NCBI RefSeq assembly: GCF_904066215.1 | Contig: NZ_LR880474.1 | Span: forward strand, 3,348,001 to 3,412,000 | Origin: Microbacterium sp. Nx66 | GTDB lineage: Bacteria > Actinomycetota > Actinomycetes > Actinomycetales > Microbacteriaceae | DNA length: 64,000 nt | Direction of reading: 5' to 3' | Shown here: positions 1 through 8,522 of the stretch, piece after piece | Layout of the letters: the number at the start of each line of letters is the position of its first letter | Numbering within the stretch: the first letter of the stretch is position 1 | The notes under the pieces: generated by a model | Database searches by the model: none | What the model saw: only the letters and a program-made list of their open reading frames with translations | What the model was told of the DNA's origin: nothing | Position numbers and translations under genes: made by a program

Positions 1-335
1 CCGGCACGCGTATCGTCCGGTCGATGCCCGCGGTCTTCCGCTTCATCAGCGTGCTCGGCACCGTCGCGATGCTCTGGGTCGGCGGGCACCTCGTCCTCAT
101 CAACCTCGGCGAGGTCGGGCTGCACGCGCCGGCCGACGTGCTCCATGCGGTCGAGCACGCGCTGGAGCCCCTCGGCGGCTTCGTGGTCTGGGTGGTCGAC
201 ACCATCATCTCCGCCATCGCCGGTCTCATCTGGGGTCTCGTGATCGTCGGCGCCGTCCTCGGCATCGCGAAGGTCTTCGGCAAGAAGCCGAGCTTCCACG
301 AGGGCGAGGCCTCCCCCGCCGACATCCACGTCTGA
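1..335 (+). CDS. DUF808 (YedI-like) membrane protein, C-terminal part
   Basis: The reading frame is already open at the left edge (codons from base 3), so only about the last 110 residues are present. They hold a membrane segment (LGTVAMLWVGGHLVLIN), a His-containing loop and a second long hydrophobic stretch with WVVDTIISAIAGLIWG, followed by a short charged tail. This arrangement matches the C-terminal end of DUF808/YedI inner-membrane proteins, whose function is unknown. An internal ATG at 24 gives a 103-aa ORF, but I take it as internal. The GNAT gene begins 2 nt after the stop, so the two are probably cotranscribed. The family assignment is from resemblance only. Confidence 0.6.
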   Translation, partial: GTRIVRSMPAVFRFISVLGTVAMLWVGGHLVLINLGEVGLHAPADVLHAVEHALEPLGGFVVWVVDTIISAIAGLIWGLVIVGAVLGIAKVFGKKPSFHEGEASPADIHV

Positions 336-337
336 CG

Positions 338-865
338 ATGACCGCCGTGCACCTCAGGGCCGCCGAGAGCGACGACCTCGACACGATCACCGAGATCCAC
401 AACCACGCCGTCCTGCACACGACCGCGATCTGGAACGAGGAGGCGGTGGATCGCGCCGACCGGGAAGCCTGGCTCGCCGACCGGACCGCGCGCGGCTACC
501 CCGTGATCGTCGCCGCCGACGACAGCGGGGTCGTGGGCTATGCGTCCTACGCCCAGTGGCGCCCGCACAGCGGCTACCGCCTGACCGTCGAGCACTCCGT
601 CTACGTGCGCGGCGATCAGCGCGGGCGCGGCATCGGCACGCTCCTCATGACTGAGCTCATCGCCCGGGCTCGGGCAGCCGGGATGCACGTGATGATCGGC
701 GGGGTGGAGAGCGGCAACACCGCCTCCATCGCCCTGCACGAGCGCCTCGGGTTCCGGGAGGTGGGCCGCATGCCGCAGGTCGGTGCGAAGTTCGGCCGCT
801 GGCTCGACCTCAGCATGCTGCAGCTCGTGCTCGACGACCGCCCCACCCCCCACGCGGCGCTCTAG
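338..865 (+). CDS. GNAT N-acetyltransferase, phosphinothricin acetyltransferase-like
   Basis: 175 aa, the normal size for a single-domain GNAT enzyme of the PAT/MnaT (YncA) group, which acetylates small amines such as phosphinothricin, methionine sulfoximine or amino-acid-like substrates with acetyl-CoA. The acetyl-CoA binding motif A is RGRGIG at residues 95-100, preceded by the strand VEHSVYV. The GNTASIALHERLGF segment (126-139) is the usual motif B, and the GRW near residue 153 fits the PAT C-terminal signature. It starts 2 nt after the DUF808 stop and ends 2 nt before pnuC, so the three genes look like one operon. The natural substrate cannot be read from sequence. Confidence 0.85.
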   Translation: MTAVHLRAAESDDLDTITEIHNHAVLHTTAIWNEEAVDRADREAWLADRTARGYPVIVAADDSGVVGYASYAQWRPHSGYRLTVEHSVYVRGDQRGRGIGTLLMTELIARARAAGMHVMIGGVESGNTASIALHERLGFREVGRMPQVGAKFGRWLDLSMLQLVLDDRPTPHAAL

Positions 866-867
866 CG

Positions 868-1575
868 ATGGGCTTCCTGCAGTGGCTCGTCGACGCCTTC
901 TCCTCGTCCTGGGTGCTGCCGGGAGGCCAGACCCTCCTGGTGCGTGAGGTCGTCGGGAACGCGTTCGGACTCGCGAGCGCCCTCGGGGGCATGCGGCGCA
1001 AGGTCTGGGCGTGGCCGGTCGGCATCGTCGGCAACGTCCTGCTGCTGACGGTGTTCCTCGGTTCCGCGCTGAGCCCCGACCCGTCGCTCCCGCATCTCCT
1101 CGGTCAGGCCGGGCGGCAGATCATGTTCATCGCCGTCGCGATCTACGGCTGGATCCGCTGGCGGAATGCCGACGGCGGTCGCATCGTGCCGCGGTGGGCG
1201 CCGACCGGTGCCCGCGTCGGTCTGGTCGTGGTCCTCGTCGTCGGAACCGTGGCGCTCACCCCCCTGTTCCGCGCCCTCGGTTCGTGGGAACCGGTCTGGG
1301 CCGACGCCTGGACCTTCGTCGGGTCACTGCTCGCGACGTACGGCATGGCCAAGGGCTGGACCGAGTTCTGGCTCATCTGGATCGCCGTGGACGTGGTGGG
1401 GGTGCCGCTGCTGTTCAGCTCCGGCTACTACGCGACCGGCCTCATGTACGTGTTCTACGGCGTCTTCACCGCGATCGGGTTCGTGATCTGGTGGCGGGCG
1501 CAACGGCAGGCTGCCCGTCCGATCGAGATCCTCCCGCCCGACCCGAGCCCCCGCCGTCCGGACGACGAGGCCTGA
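868..1575 (+). CDS. pnuC: Nicotinamide riboside/mononucleotide transporter, PnuC family
   Basis: 235 aa with about seven hydrophobic segments, as expected of PnuC facilitators that take up nicotinamide riboside for NAD salvage. Family hallmarks are WPVGIVGN (50-57), GRQIMFIAVAIYGWIRW (82-98) and a late TYGMAKGWTEFWLIWIAVD-like helix (158-175) that carries the aromatic and acidic residues of the substrate site. The tail after residue 210 is polar and Arg/Pro-rich, so probably cytoplasmic. It is packed directly behind the GNAT gene. No NAD riboswitch-like leader is visible because the intergenic gap is only 2 nt. Confidence 0.9.
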   Translation: MGFLQWLVDAFSSSWVLPGGQTLLVREVVGNAFGLASALGGMRRKVWAWPVGIVGNVLLLTVFLGSALSPDPSLPHLLGQAGRQIMFIAVAIYGWIRWRNADGGRIVPRWAPTGARVGLVVVLVVGTVALTPLFRALGSWEPVWADAWTFVGSLLATYGMAKGWTEFWLIWIAVDVVGVPLLFSSGYYATGLMYVFYGVFTAIGFVIWWRAQRQAARPIEILPPDPSPRRPDDEA

Positions 1576-1648
1576 CCGGCGTCGCGATTGTTTCGGTGCG
1601 TGTCGCCGTCGCTCGCCCCGATGCCGCCCGGTCCCGTTTCATGGGGGC

Positions 1649-3013
1649 ATGACCCGGCAGATCCGTTTCAACGCCTTCGACATGAACTGCGTCGCCCATC
1701 AGTCGTCCGGCCTGTGGCGGCATCCCGACGACCGGTCGCGCCAGTACAACACGATCTCGTACTGGACCGACCTGGCGAAGCTGCTGGAAAGCGCGACCTT
1801 CGACGGCATCTTCATCGCCGACGTCCTGGGCACCTACGATGTCTACGGCGGCACGAACGAGGCCGCCATCCGCAACGGCGCCCAGGTGCCGGTGAACGAC
1901 CCGATCCTCCTGGTCAGCGCGATGGCCGCGGTGACCGAGCATCTCGGCTTCGGCGTCACGGCCGGCACCGCGTTCGAGCACCCCTACCCGTTCGCTCGAC
2001 GACTCAGCACGCTCGATCACCTCACCCAGGGCCGCGTCGGCTGGAACGTCGTGACCGGCTATCTGCCCAGCGCCGCCCGGAACATGGGCCAGGAGGACCA
2101 GCTCGCGCATGACGACCGCTACGACCACGCGGACGAGTACGTCGAGGTGCTCTACAAGCTCTGGGAGGGGTCGTGGGAGGACGACGCGGTGGTGGAGGAC
2201 CGCGAGCGCGGCATCTTCACAGACCCGTCGAAGGTGCACCCGATCCGGCACGAGGGGAAGCACTTCTCCGTGCCCGGCATCCACATCTCGGAGCCGTCGC
2301 CGCAGCGCACTCCGGTGATCTACCAGGCCGGCGCCAGCCCGCGCGGAGTGCGGTTCGCGGCGGAGAACGCCGAGGCCATCTTCGTCGCGGCGCCGTCGAA
2401 GGAGGTGCTCGCCGGCACCGTGAAGCGCATCCGCGACGCTCTCGAGGCGGCGGGGCGCGACCGGTACGACGCCCGGATCTACACCCTGCTCACTGTCATC
2501 ACCGCCGCGACGAGCGAGGAGGCGGCCTCGAAGCACGCCGAGTACCTCTCCTACGCGAGCCCGGAGGGGGCGCTCACCTTCATGTCGGGGTGGATGGGCG
2601 TCGACCTGTCGCAGTACGCCGAGGACGAGCCGGTGGGGAACGTCGAGTCGAACGCGATCCAGTCGGTGCTGCAGCACCTGAAGGAGGAGGCCGACCTCGG
2701 TCGCGAGTGGACGGTGGGCGACTTCGGCCGCCACAACGCGATCGGCGGGCTCGGCCCCACGATCGTCGGCTCGGGGGTCGAGATCGCCGACGAGCTGCAG
2801 TCGTGGGTCGAGGAGACCGACATCGACGGCTTCAACCTCGCGTACGCCGTCACCCCCGGCACCTGGCAGGACGTCATCGAGCACGTCATCCCGGTGCTGC
2901 GCGAGCGCGGCGCCTACCCCGAGGAGTACGTGCCCGGCACGCTCCGCCACAAGCTGCACGGCCGCGGCGACCGGGTCCAGCCCACGCACCGCGCCGCCCA
3001 GTACCGCCTCTGA
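1649..3013 (+). CDS. FMN-dependent monooxygenase, NtaA/SnaA/DszA family
   Basis: 454 aa, full length for the bacterial luciferase-like two-component monooxygenases that use FMNH2 from a separate reductase to oxidise nitrilotriacetate, dibenzothiophene sulfone, pristinamycin precursors or alkyl sulfur compounds. Family features are FDGIFIADVLGTYDVYGG (51-68), GRVGWNVVTG (128-137), the HDDRYDHADEYVEVLYKLW stretch and the later GASPRGVRFAAENAEAIF segment. A short spacer with a GTTTCATGGGGGC leader precedes the ATG. No flavin reductase is adjacent, so the partner must lie elsewhere. The substrate is unknown. A 59-bp palindromic element begins 5 nt past the stop. Confidence 0.85.
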   Translation: MTRQIRFNAFDMNCVAHQSSGLWRHPDDRSRQYNTISYWTDLAKLLESATFDGIFIADVLGTYDVYGGTNEAAIRNGAQVPVNDPILLVSAMAAVTEHLGFGVTAGTAFEHPYPFARRLSTLDHLTQGRVGWNVVTGYLPSAARNMGQEDQLAHDDRYDHADEYVEVLYKLWEGSWEDDAVVEDRERGIFTDPSKVHPIRHEGKHFSVPGIHISEPSPQRTPVIYQAGASPRGVRFAAENAEAIFVAAPSKEVLAGTVKRIRDALEAAGRDRYDARIYTLLTVITAATSEEAASKHAEYLSYASPEGALTFMSGWMGVDLSQYAEDEPVGNVESNAIQSVLQHLKEEADLGREWTVGDFGRHNAIGGLGPTIVGSGVEIADELQSWVEETDIDGFNLAYAVTPGTWQDVIEHVIPVLRERGAYPEEYVPGTLRHKLHGRGDRVQPTHRAAQYRL

Positions 3014-3018
3014 CCCCG

Positions 3019-3077
3019 TTCGAATCGCCCGCTGTGCTGCAAATCCGGCCGGTGTGGCGCAATGTGGGCGATTCGAA
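3019..3077. repeat. 59-bp palindromic intergenic element, copy A1
   Basis: Perfect 12-bp terminal arms TTCGAATCGCCC (3019-3030) and GGGCGATTCGAA (3066-3077) flank a less paired centre. It fills the gap between two convergent genes: 5 nt after the monooxygenase stop and 6 nt before the stop of the small minus-strand gene. Three more copies of exactly the same length occur at 6245, 36308 and 39363. The position suggests a bidirectional 3'-end structure. There is no T-tract of a classical intrinsic terminator. Confidence 0.85.
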
Positions 3078-3083
3078 GGCCGA

Positions 3084-3260
3084 TCAGTCGGCGTCGCGGG
3101 TGAAGAGGCTCCGCAGCACGAGGAAGACCACCACGGCGACGACCGCGACGATGGCGAGCTTCGCGATGAACCAGAGCACCGAGAACAGCGCGCTGACGAT
3201 CCACCACGCGATCACGACGGCGAGGATGACGCCGAGGACGGTCCAGATGTTCTTGGTCAT
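3084..3260 (-). CDS. Small membrane protein, 58 aa
   Basis: A 58-residue ORF starting MTKNIWTVLGVILAVVIAWW and ending RSLFTRDAD. It is almost entirely two back-to-back hydrophobic helices (about residues 7-30 and 32-50) with a charged C-terminus. The start has a GGAGG Shine-Dalgarno directly upstream on the minus strand. It lies 9 nt downstream of the DUF4406-like gene on the same strand, so the two are likely cotranscribed. Function unknown. The composition and ribosome site make it a credible gene rather than chance. Confidence 0.65.
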   Translation of the reverse strand: MTKNIWTVLGVILAVVIAWWIVSALFSVLWFIAKLAIVAVVAVVVFLVLRSLFTRDAD

Positions 3261-3269
3261 GCCTCCAGC

Positions 3270-3635
3270 CTACGGAGTCGCGGCGGCCGGGATCTCCTCC
3301 AGCGACCGGTAGACAGGCAGTCCGCGCTCGTGGGCGATGGCGACATCCTGGTCCGCGCCCGTCGAAGCCCCCGGAAGGCGCAGCACCGCATCGCAGTGCT
3401 GGAGGAGGCGGTGCGCGGTCTCGTACATCACGTCGCCGGTCTCCACTTCGGCCGCGTCGAGGGTGCGGAGGATGGGCAGAGCGGCCCATTCCCCGATCAT
3501 CGGCACGTGGCCGAGGCGGAAGATCGGACCGGACGCCTCCTCCAGACGCGCGAGATTGCGGGCGATCAGGGCGGCGTCGCCGTTGGTGCCGGAACGGTAG
3601 GGGCCGGCGATCAGGATCAGGAGTGGCTTCATCAT
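3270..3635 (-). CDS. DUF4406-like / nucleoside deoxyribosyltransferase-fold protein
   Basis: About 121 aa beginning MMKPLLILIAGPYRSGT. The AGPYRSG loop followed by a helix NLARLEE, and the later CDAVLRLPGASTGADQDVAIAHERGLPVY segment, match the small Rossmann-like proteins grouped as DUF4406 and related to nucleoside 2-deoxyribosyltransferases. Their reactions are mostly undetermined. I chose the ATG at 3635 because a TACAGT box (3648-3643 on the minus strand) sits 7 nt upstream, the usual geometry of a leaderless actinobacterial transcript. An in-frame ATG at 3659 would add eight residues. Divergent from the DeoR gene. Confidence 0.65.
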   Translation of the reverse strand: MMKPLLILIAGPYRSGTNGDAALIARNLARLEEASGPIFRLGHVPMIGEWAALPILRTLDAAEVETGDVMYETAHRLLQHCDAVLRLPGASTGADQDVAIAHERGLPVYRSLEEIPAAATP

Positions 3636-3689
3636 GGAGATGACTGTAGTCTGAATCATGCATAAACGTGCAGCTTCGTGAGGAAACGT

Positions 3690-4439
3690 ATGCTCGCTGC
3701 TCAGCGCAAAGACCACCTGCTCGCCGTACTCGCCCGCGAGGGACGGGTCGTGGCGAAGGCTGCGGCCGATGACCTCGGAGTATCGGAAGACGCCATCCGC
3801 CGCGACCTCCGCGAGCTCGCCGAGGAGGGCAGGCTCCAGCGCGTGTACGGCGGCGCGCTGCCCATCGCCGCGGCCGATCGCCCGGTGCGGGAGCGCCACG
3901 ACCTGGCGACCGAGAGCAAGGAGCGGGTCGCCCGCCAGGCGGTCACGACCATCCGCCCCGGATCGACGATCGTGCTGGATGCCGGAACCACCACGCTCGC
4001 GATGGCGCGACTGCTGCCCTCCGGCACCGGCGTCACGGTCATCACCCCGAGTCCCGCCGTCGCCCTGGCCGTCGCCGAGCACTCGGATGCGCGCGTGATC
4101 ATGATCGGCGGCGAGCTCGCCCGGCACTCTCTCGTCGCCGGAGGGGGACTCGCGATGGAGGCGATCCAGCACCTCGCTGCCGACGTGTTCTTCGTCGGGG
4201 TCACGGGTGTCGACCCGCGTCACGGCCTCACGACGGGCGAGCTCGACGATGCCGTCACCAAGCGGGCGATCGCCTCCCGATGTGCCGCGACGATCGTGCT
4301 CGCGAGCGACGAGAAGATCGGCGCCGCCTCGCGCTACCCGGTGCTGCCGTTCGAGGCGGTCGCCGCGGTCATCACCGACCCCCTCGACGAGAATCCGCTG
4401 ATCCCCGAGGTCCTGGCGCAGATCCCGGCGGGGGCGTGA
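3690..4439 (+). CDS. DeoR/GlpR-family transcriptional regulator
   Basis: 249 aa with the classic two-part layout. The N-terminal helix-turn-helix (about residues 5-57) reads RKDHLLAVLAREGRV, then AADDLGVSEDAIRRDLREL and the family signature RVYGGA. The C-terminal DeoR sensor, related to phosphosugar isomerases, follows with LDAGTTTLAMARLLP, VITPSPAVALAVAEH and MIGGEL. Such regulators usually repress sugar catabolic genes and respond to phosphorylated sugars. The ATG at 3690 follows GAGGAAACGT; a GTG at 3678 is in frame but less likely. No sugar operon is adjacent, so the target is unclear. The 3' end overlaps the convergent MerR gene by 68 bp. Confidence 0.9.
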   Translation: MLAAQRKDHLLAVLAREGRVVAKAAADDLGVSEDAIRRDLRELAEEGRLQRVYGGALPIAAADRPVRERHDLATESKERVARQAVTTIRPGSTIVLDAGTTTLAMARLLPSGTGVTVITPSPAVALAVAEHSDARVIMIGGELARHSLVAGGGLAMEAIQHLAADVFFVGVTGVDPRHGLTTGELDDAVTKRAIASRCAATIVLASDEKIGAASRYPVLPFEAVAAVITDPLDENPLIPEVLAQIPAGA

Positions 4440-5169
4440 GCGAGGATCCCTCCTCCGCGAGGCGTTCCGTGAGCAGGGCGTGCAGGTGACCTGCCGCCGC
4501 GAGAAGCGCCACGCTACGGCGCGTGAGGTCAGCCAGCCGCTCCGCGAGGATGCGCTGCACGTCTTCGGTGTCACCATGCGCTCGCACCTCTTCGATGATC
4601 CGGGATACCGCGGGGATGCCGTAGCCGCCCGAGCGCAGGGCGGCGGCGATCCGCGCCTCGGTGATCGCGAGGGAGTCATAGGAGCGGACCGATCCCGCGC
4701 GACGAAGGGGGCGCACGAGCCCTTCTCGCTCCCAGTGCCGAAGTGCGGAGGAACGGACGCCGAGCGCCTGGGCGAGTTCGCCGATGGCCATCGCATCGTC
4801 CTCGACGAACGGATCGTCGGCCTCCGCCACGGCGTCCTCGAGTCCGCGCAGGGCCGCGCGCACCCGTGAGCGATCGAGGGCGATGTCCGCGTGCAGGGCG
4901 TCGATCCGCTCCGCCGCGTGCTCGACCGATCCGCCGATGAGAGCGGGCATCAGTCGACGCGCGGGCACCGGACCGAGCGCCGCCGCCAACGCGCGATAGG
5001 CACGCAGCGCCAGGGCATGCGGCGTCCGATACCGCCGGTACCCGTTCGCGCCGCGCTCCGCGGCGGGGAGGACGCCGAGGCGCTCGAGGTCGCGCACCTG
5101 CTGCGTCGAGTAGTCGACCAGCCGGCCGAGCGCCGCCGTCGTCATCACCTGCTCTTGAGGGTTCTGCAC
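4372..5169 (-). CDS. Tandem MerR-type transcriptional regulator
   Basis: About 265 aa with two separate MerR-like DNA-binding modules. The first is LGRLVDYSTQQVRDLERLGV followed by NGYRRYRTPHALALRAYRAL. The second, about 120 residues later, is IGELAQALGVRSSALRHWER followed by RSYDSLAITEARIAAALRSG. The middle (residues 60-125) is a helical linker. Ordinary MerR proteins have one such module and dimerise, so this chain may mimic a dimer. The GTG at 5169 has GAGGAGG just upstream; ATG 5145 (MTTAALGRL) is an alternative start. It is divergent from the DUF6194 gene. No metal-binding cysteine signature is visible, so the inducer is unknown. Confidence 0.8.
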   Translation of the reverse strand: MQNPQEQVMTTAALGRLVDYSTQQVRDLERLGVLPAAERGANGYRRYRTPHALALRAYRALAAALGPVPARRLMPALIGGSVEHAAERIDALHADIALDRSRVRAALRGLEDAVAEADDPFVEDDAMAIGELAQALGVRSSALRHWEREGLVRPLRRAGSVRSYDSLAITEARIAAALRSGGYGIPAVSRIIEEVRAHGDTEDVQRILAERLADLTRRSVALLAAAGHLHALLTERLAEEGSSLTPPPGSAPGPRGSADSRRGGR

Positions 5170-5230
5170 ACTCCTCCTCGTCTTTCCGGTCCTTGAGTCC
5201 ACATAAGCACGTCAGCCTCAGCATTGAAGG

Positions 5231-5689
5231 ATGCAAATGCAGGAGATCATCGCAGAGGTCCGTTCGTTCGACGGCGTGCTCGTCATCGCCCCGGAGGCGG
5301 GCAGCGACTTCCCCGAACTGTCATGGGGAGACGCGTACTTCTACCACGCGCCCGACGGCCGCATGCCCGAGCGCACTCAGCCGTACGGGACGATCATCAC
5401 GAAGGACTATCCCGACGACACGTCCTCCGCGCTGGACGCTCCAGGGCGCTTCCGGGTGAACATCCACGTCGGACGCGAGCGCGCGGAGTCGATCGTCGCG
5501 GCGGCGTCTCTCACAGGCGACGACACCGACCCGACGGCGGTCGACGTCTTCCGCCCTCACCCCCTGTACGGCACCGCCGGCTGGGTGTGCGTCATCGACC
5601 CCGCAGAGGCGACGGAGGGTGCCGTGCTCGCCCTTCTCCGCGAGGCGCACGAGGCGGCACGTGCGCGCACCGGACGACGGGCGCGATGA
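5231..5689 (+). CDS. DUF6194 family protein
   Basis: 152 aa, full length for DUF6194, a family of small soluble actinobacterial proteins of unknown function. Typical features are the N-terminal MQMQEIIAEVRSFDGVLVIAP, the SWGDAYFYHAPDGRMPER stretch, PYGTIITKDYP and a late FRPHPLYGTAGWVCVIDP. No signal peptide or membrane segment. It is transcribed divergently from the tandem MerR regulator, which is the likely controller, and its stop overlaps the ATG of the next gene (ATGA), implying translational coupling. The ATG at 5231 may be preceded by another start at 5237, two codons later. Confidence 0.75.
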   Translation: MQMQEIIAEVRSFDGVLVIAPEAGSDFPELSWGDAYFYHAPDGRMPERTQPYGTIITKDYPDDTSSALDAPGRFRVNIHVGRERAESIVAAASLTGDDTDPTAVDVFRPHPLYGTAGWVCVIDPAEATEGAVLALLREAHEAARARTGRRAR

Positions 5690-6237
5690 GTCCCGTGTCG
5701 ACTTCTCAGGGCATGACCGAGTCCGACCGTCGGATCGTCGCGGTGTGGGCGGCCGACTGCGCCGACCGCGTGCTGCCGCTGTTCGAGAGGGAGGCCCCGG
5801 ACGACGACCGTGCGCGTGATGCCATCGCCAGGACGCGCGCCTTCGCCCGTGGCGAGCTCGCGGCTGCGGGCGAGATCCGTCGTCGCTTCGTCGCGGGCAG
5901 GGCTGCCCGCAGCGCCGTGACACCTGCCGGCACCGCGGCCGCTCGCTCCGCGGCACAGGCCGCCGGGGTCGCGCACATGGGTGCGCATGCTCTCGGGGCA
6001 GCCGCCTACGCCGCGCGAGCTGTCGAGCTGGCACACCCGGACGCCCCCGACGTCCGCGTCGCAGAGGTGCGCTGGCAACTCGCGCACCTCTCCCCCGAGG
6101 CCGCTGCGGCCCTGCGCACCCTCCCGCCCCTGGGCACCGACCCCGCCGGCCCGCTCGGCCCCGGGCTCCTCTCCTCCGGCCCCCTCGGCGAGGTGATCCG
6201 CGACCTGCAGGCACACCTCTCGTCCGCCGTCGATTGA
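5686..6237 (+). CDS. Imm5-like putative immunity protein
   Basis: 183 aa, Ala-rich and helical. The opening segment DRRIVAVWAADCADRVLPLFE, then APDDDRARDAIARTRAFARGEL and a run of Ala-rich helices with AAGVAHMGAHALGAAAYAARAVELA, resembles the Imm5 group of predicted polymorphic-toxin immunity proteins, often annotated as putative immunity protein. No toxin gene or Rhs/WXG carrier is nearby, so an immunity role is only inferred from the family name. The ATG at 5686 overlaps the DUF6194 stop; an in-frame ATG at 5713 would shorten it by nine residues. A 59-bp palindromic element follows 7 nt after the stop. Confidence 0.55.
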   Translation: MSPVSTSQGMTESDRRIVAVWAADCADRVLPLFEREAPDDDRARDAIARTRAFARGELAAAGEIRRRFVAGRAARSAVTPAGTAAARSAAQAAGVAHMGAHALGAAAYAARAVELAHPDAPDVRVAEVRWQLAHLSPEAAAALRTLPPLGTDPAGPLGPGLLSSGPLGEVIRDLQAHLSSAVD

Positions 6238-6244
6238 GTCCCTC

Positions 6245-6303
6245 TTCGAATCGCGCAACTGGCTGTATCTGAGCCGCAGATGGAACCAGTTGCGCGATTC
6301 GAA
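6245..6303. repeat. 59-bp palindromic intergenic element, copy A2
   Basis: The longest stem of the family: TTCGAATCGCGCAACTGG (6245-6262) and its exact reverse complement (6286-6303), an 18-bp perfect inverted repeat with a 23-nt loop. It begins 7 nt after the Imm5-like stop and ends 53 nt before the response-regulator start. Confidence 0.9.
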
Positions 6304-6314
6304 AGCGGCCCGAC

Positions 6315-6333
6315 GGCTTCAGCCCCGATTCAG
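6315..6333 (+). promoter_or_regulatory. TTCAG direct repeat, candidate response-regulator box
   Basis: TTCAG occurs at 6318-6322 and 6329-6333, an 11-bp phase that fits head-to-tail binding of an OmpR/PhoB-type regulator. It lies 24 nt before the response-regulator start. The same word in the same phase is found upstream of the PepSY gene, suggesting autoregulation plus target control. Inferred from spacing only. Confidence 0.45.
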
Positions 6334-6356
6334 CGTCGACCCGCCACACTGGGGGG

Positions 6357-7026
<670 letters not shown>

Positions 7027-7034
<8 letters not shown>

Positions 7035-8352
7035 GCGGCTCTGGCGGTCGGTCCGCGGCCGGACGACCCTGGGTGCCACCCTGGTCGTCGCGGTCGCGCT
7101 GCTCCTCGGTGCCTTCTCCTTCTACGGGGTGCTGAGCGCGAGCATCCACGGCAGCACCGAACGCGCGGCGGAGCAGCGGCTGGAGGAGCTCGTCAGCCGG
7201 TTCGACGGTCCGGGCCGGCGTGGCCCCGACCAGCTCGACGACGACCTCGTGCAGCTGCTCGGACGAGACGGATCGGTGCGGGCGTCCAGCGAGGAGGCTG
7301 CCGATGCGCTCGGCGCCACCCCGCTGCCCGTGGACGACGATCCGCAGGTGGTCCGCATCGACGGGGAACCCATGGTCGTGGTGTCCGACGACGTCGAGGG
7401 CGACCAGACCCTCGTCCTCGCGGTGCCGATGGACGAGGACGCGGAGACCCTGGCCACCGTGGCGACGCTGCTCGTGATCGCCGTCCCCGCGCTGCTGCTG
7501 CTCGTGGCCGTCACGACCTGGCTCGTCACGGGGCGCGCGCTGCGCCCGGTCACACGCATCCGCCAGGAGGTCGAGGGCATCACCGCCGAGCGCCTCGATC
7601 ACCGGGTGCCGGTTCCCGACACGGCGGATGAGATCCACTCCCTCGCCGTGACGATGAACGGGATGCTCGACCGGCTCGACGCGGCGGCGACCGCGCAGCG
7701 CCGCTTCGTCTCCGACGCCTCGCACGAACTGCGGTCTCCCCTGGCGACGATCCGTCAGCACGCGGAGCTCGCCCAGGCGCACCCGGAGGTGACGAGCATC
7801 GACGAGCTCGCCGAGGTGGTGGCCGAGGAGGGGCTGCGGCTGCAGGGCATCGTGGAGTCGCTGCTGCTCCTCGCCCGCCTCGACGAGGGTGTCACCGGGA
7901 GCACCGAACCGGTCGACCTGGACGACCTGGCCCTCGCGGAGGTGCGTCGGCTGCGGGCTGCCGGGCTCGACGTCGACGGGTCCGGCATCCGCGCGGCCCG
8001 CACTGCCGGCGATCCCCGCCTGCTGGGCCAGCTGCTGCGGAACCTCGCGGACAACGCCGCCCGGCACAGCAACGGCCGCGTGGCGATCGGGGTGGAGTCA
8101 CGGCCGCCGCACGTCGTCCTCACGGTCGAAGATGACGGCGCCGGCATCCCGCCGGAGGAGCGGGACCGCATCTTCGAGCGCTTCGTCCGGCTCGACGAGG
8201 CCCGCAGCCGCGACGCGGGAGGCAGCGGGCTCGGTCTCGCGATCGCCCAGGGTATCGCCACCGCCGCCCACGGCGCGATCGCGGTGGACGCCTCCCGGTG
8301 GGGCGGCGCCCGCTTCACCGTCACCCTCCCCTCGGCCGGCCCTCTCTCCTGA
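7027..8352 (+). CDS. Sensor histidine kinase, HAMP type
   Basis: 441 aa from the GTG at 7027, which overlaps the regulator stop by 8 bp; an upstream ATG at 7000 is possible but lies deep in the preceding gene. Membrane helices are at about 14-36 and 144-166 with a roughly 107-residue extracytoplasmic acidic sensor region between them. HAMP follows (167-220), then HisKA with the phosphoacceptor H233 in SHELRSPLA, the N box NLADNAARHS (339-348), G1 VEDDGAGIP (368-376) and G2 GGSGLGLAIA (398-407). All catalytic boxes are intact. Partner of the response regulator immediately upstream. Confidence 0.95.
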
Positions 8353-8359
8353 CCCCGCC

Positions 8360-8452
8360 CCCGGGCACAGCTTCGGAGATCGCCCACGACACCCCGGCCA
8401 TGACCTCCTCCCGGACGGCGTGTCGTCGCCGAGCTCCGAAATCGTGCCCGGG
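8360..8452. repeat. 93-bp palindromic intergenic element, copy B1
   Basis: Outer arms CCCGGGCACAGCTTCGGAG (8360-8378) and CTCCGAAATCGTGCCCGGG (8434-8452) pair except at three positions, and an inner pair ACGACAC/GTGTCGT nests inside. It starts 7 nt past the histidine-kinase stop. A related copy with the same GGGCACAGCTTCGGAG arm lies at 53708. Unlike the 59-bp family, the sequence and length differ. Confidence 0.75.
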
Positions 8453-8470
8453 ATATCGGTTCCTGAACGG

Positions 8471-8499
8471 GGCTTCAGGAGGCTTCAGGGTGGCTTCAG
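8471..8499 (+). promoter_or_regulatory. Triple GGCTTCAG direct repeat upstream of PepSY gene
   Basis: GGCTTCAG occurs at 8471-8478, 8481-8488 and 8492-8499, i.e. one helical turn apart, 24 nt before the PepSY start. The arrangement is what OmpR-family dimers bind, and the core TTCAG also precedes the upstream response-regulator gene. Most likely the binding site through which this two-component system controls the PepSY gene. Confidence 0.55.
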
Positions 8500-8522
8500 C
8501 GGCGTCGGGAGACCATCGAGAC

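Noticed and set aside
1466..2989. Long minus-strand ORF opposite the FMN monooxygenase
   Set aside because: Shadow frame; the plus-strand gene has full-length luciferase-like monooxygenase motifs.
3018..3030. GTTCGAATC-like words that resemble the T-loop of a tRNA
   Set aside because: They occur as arms of the 59-bp palindromes; no acceptor stem, anticodon arm or 70-90-nt cloverleaf can be formed around any of the four copies.
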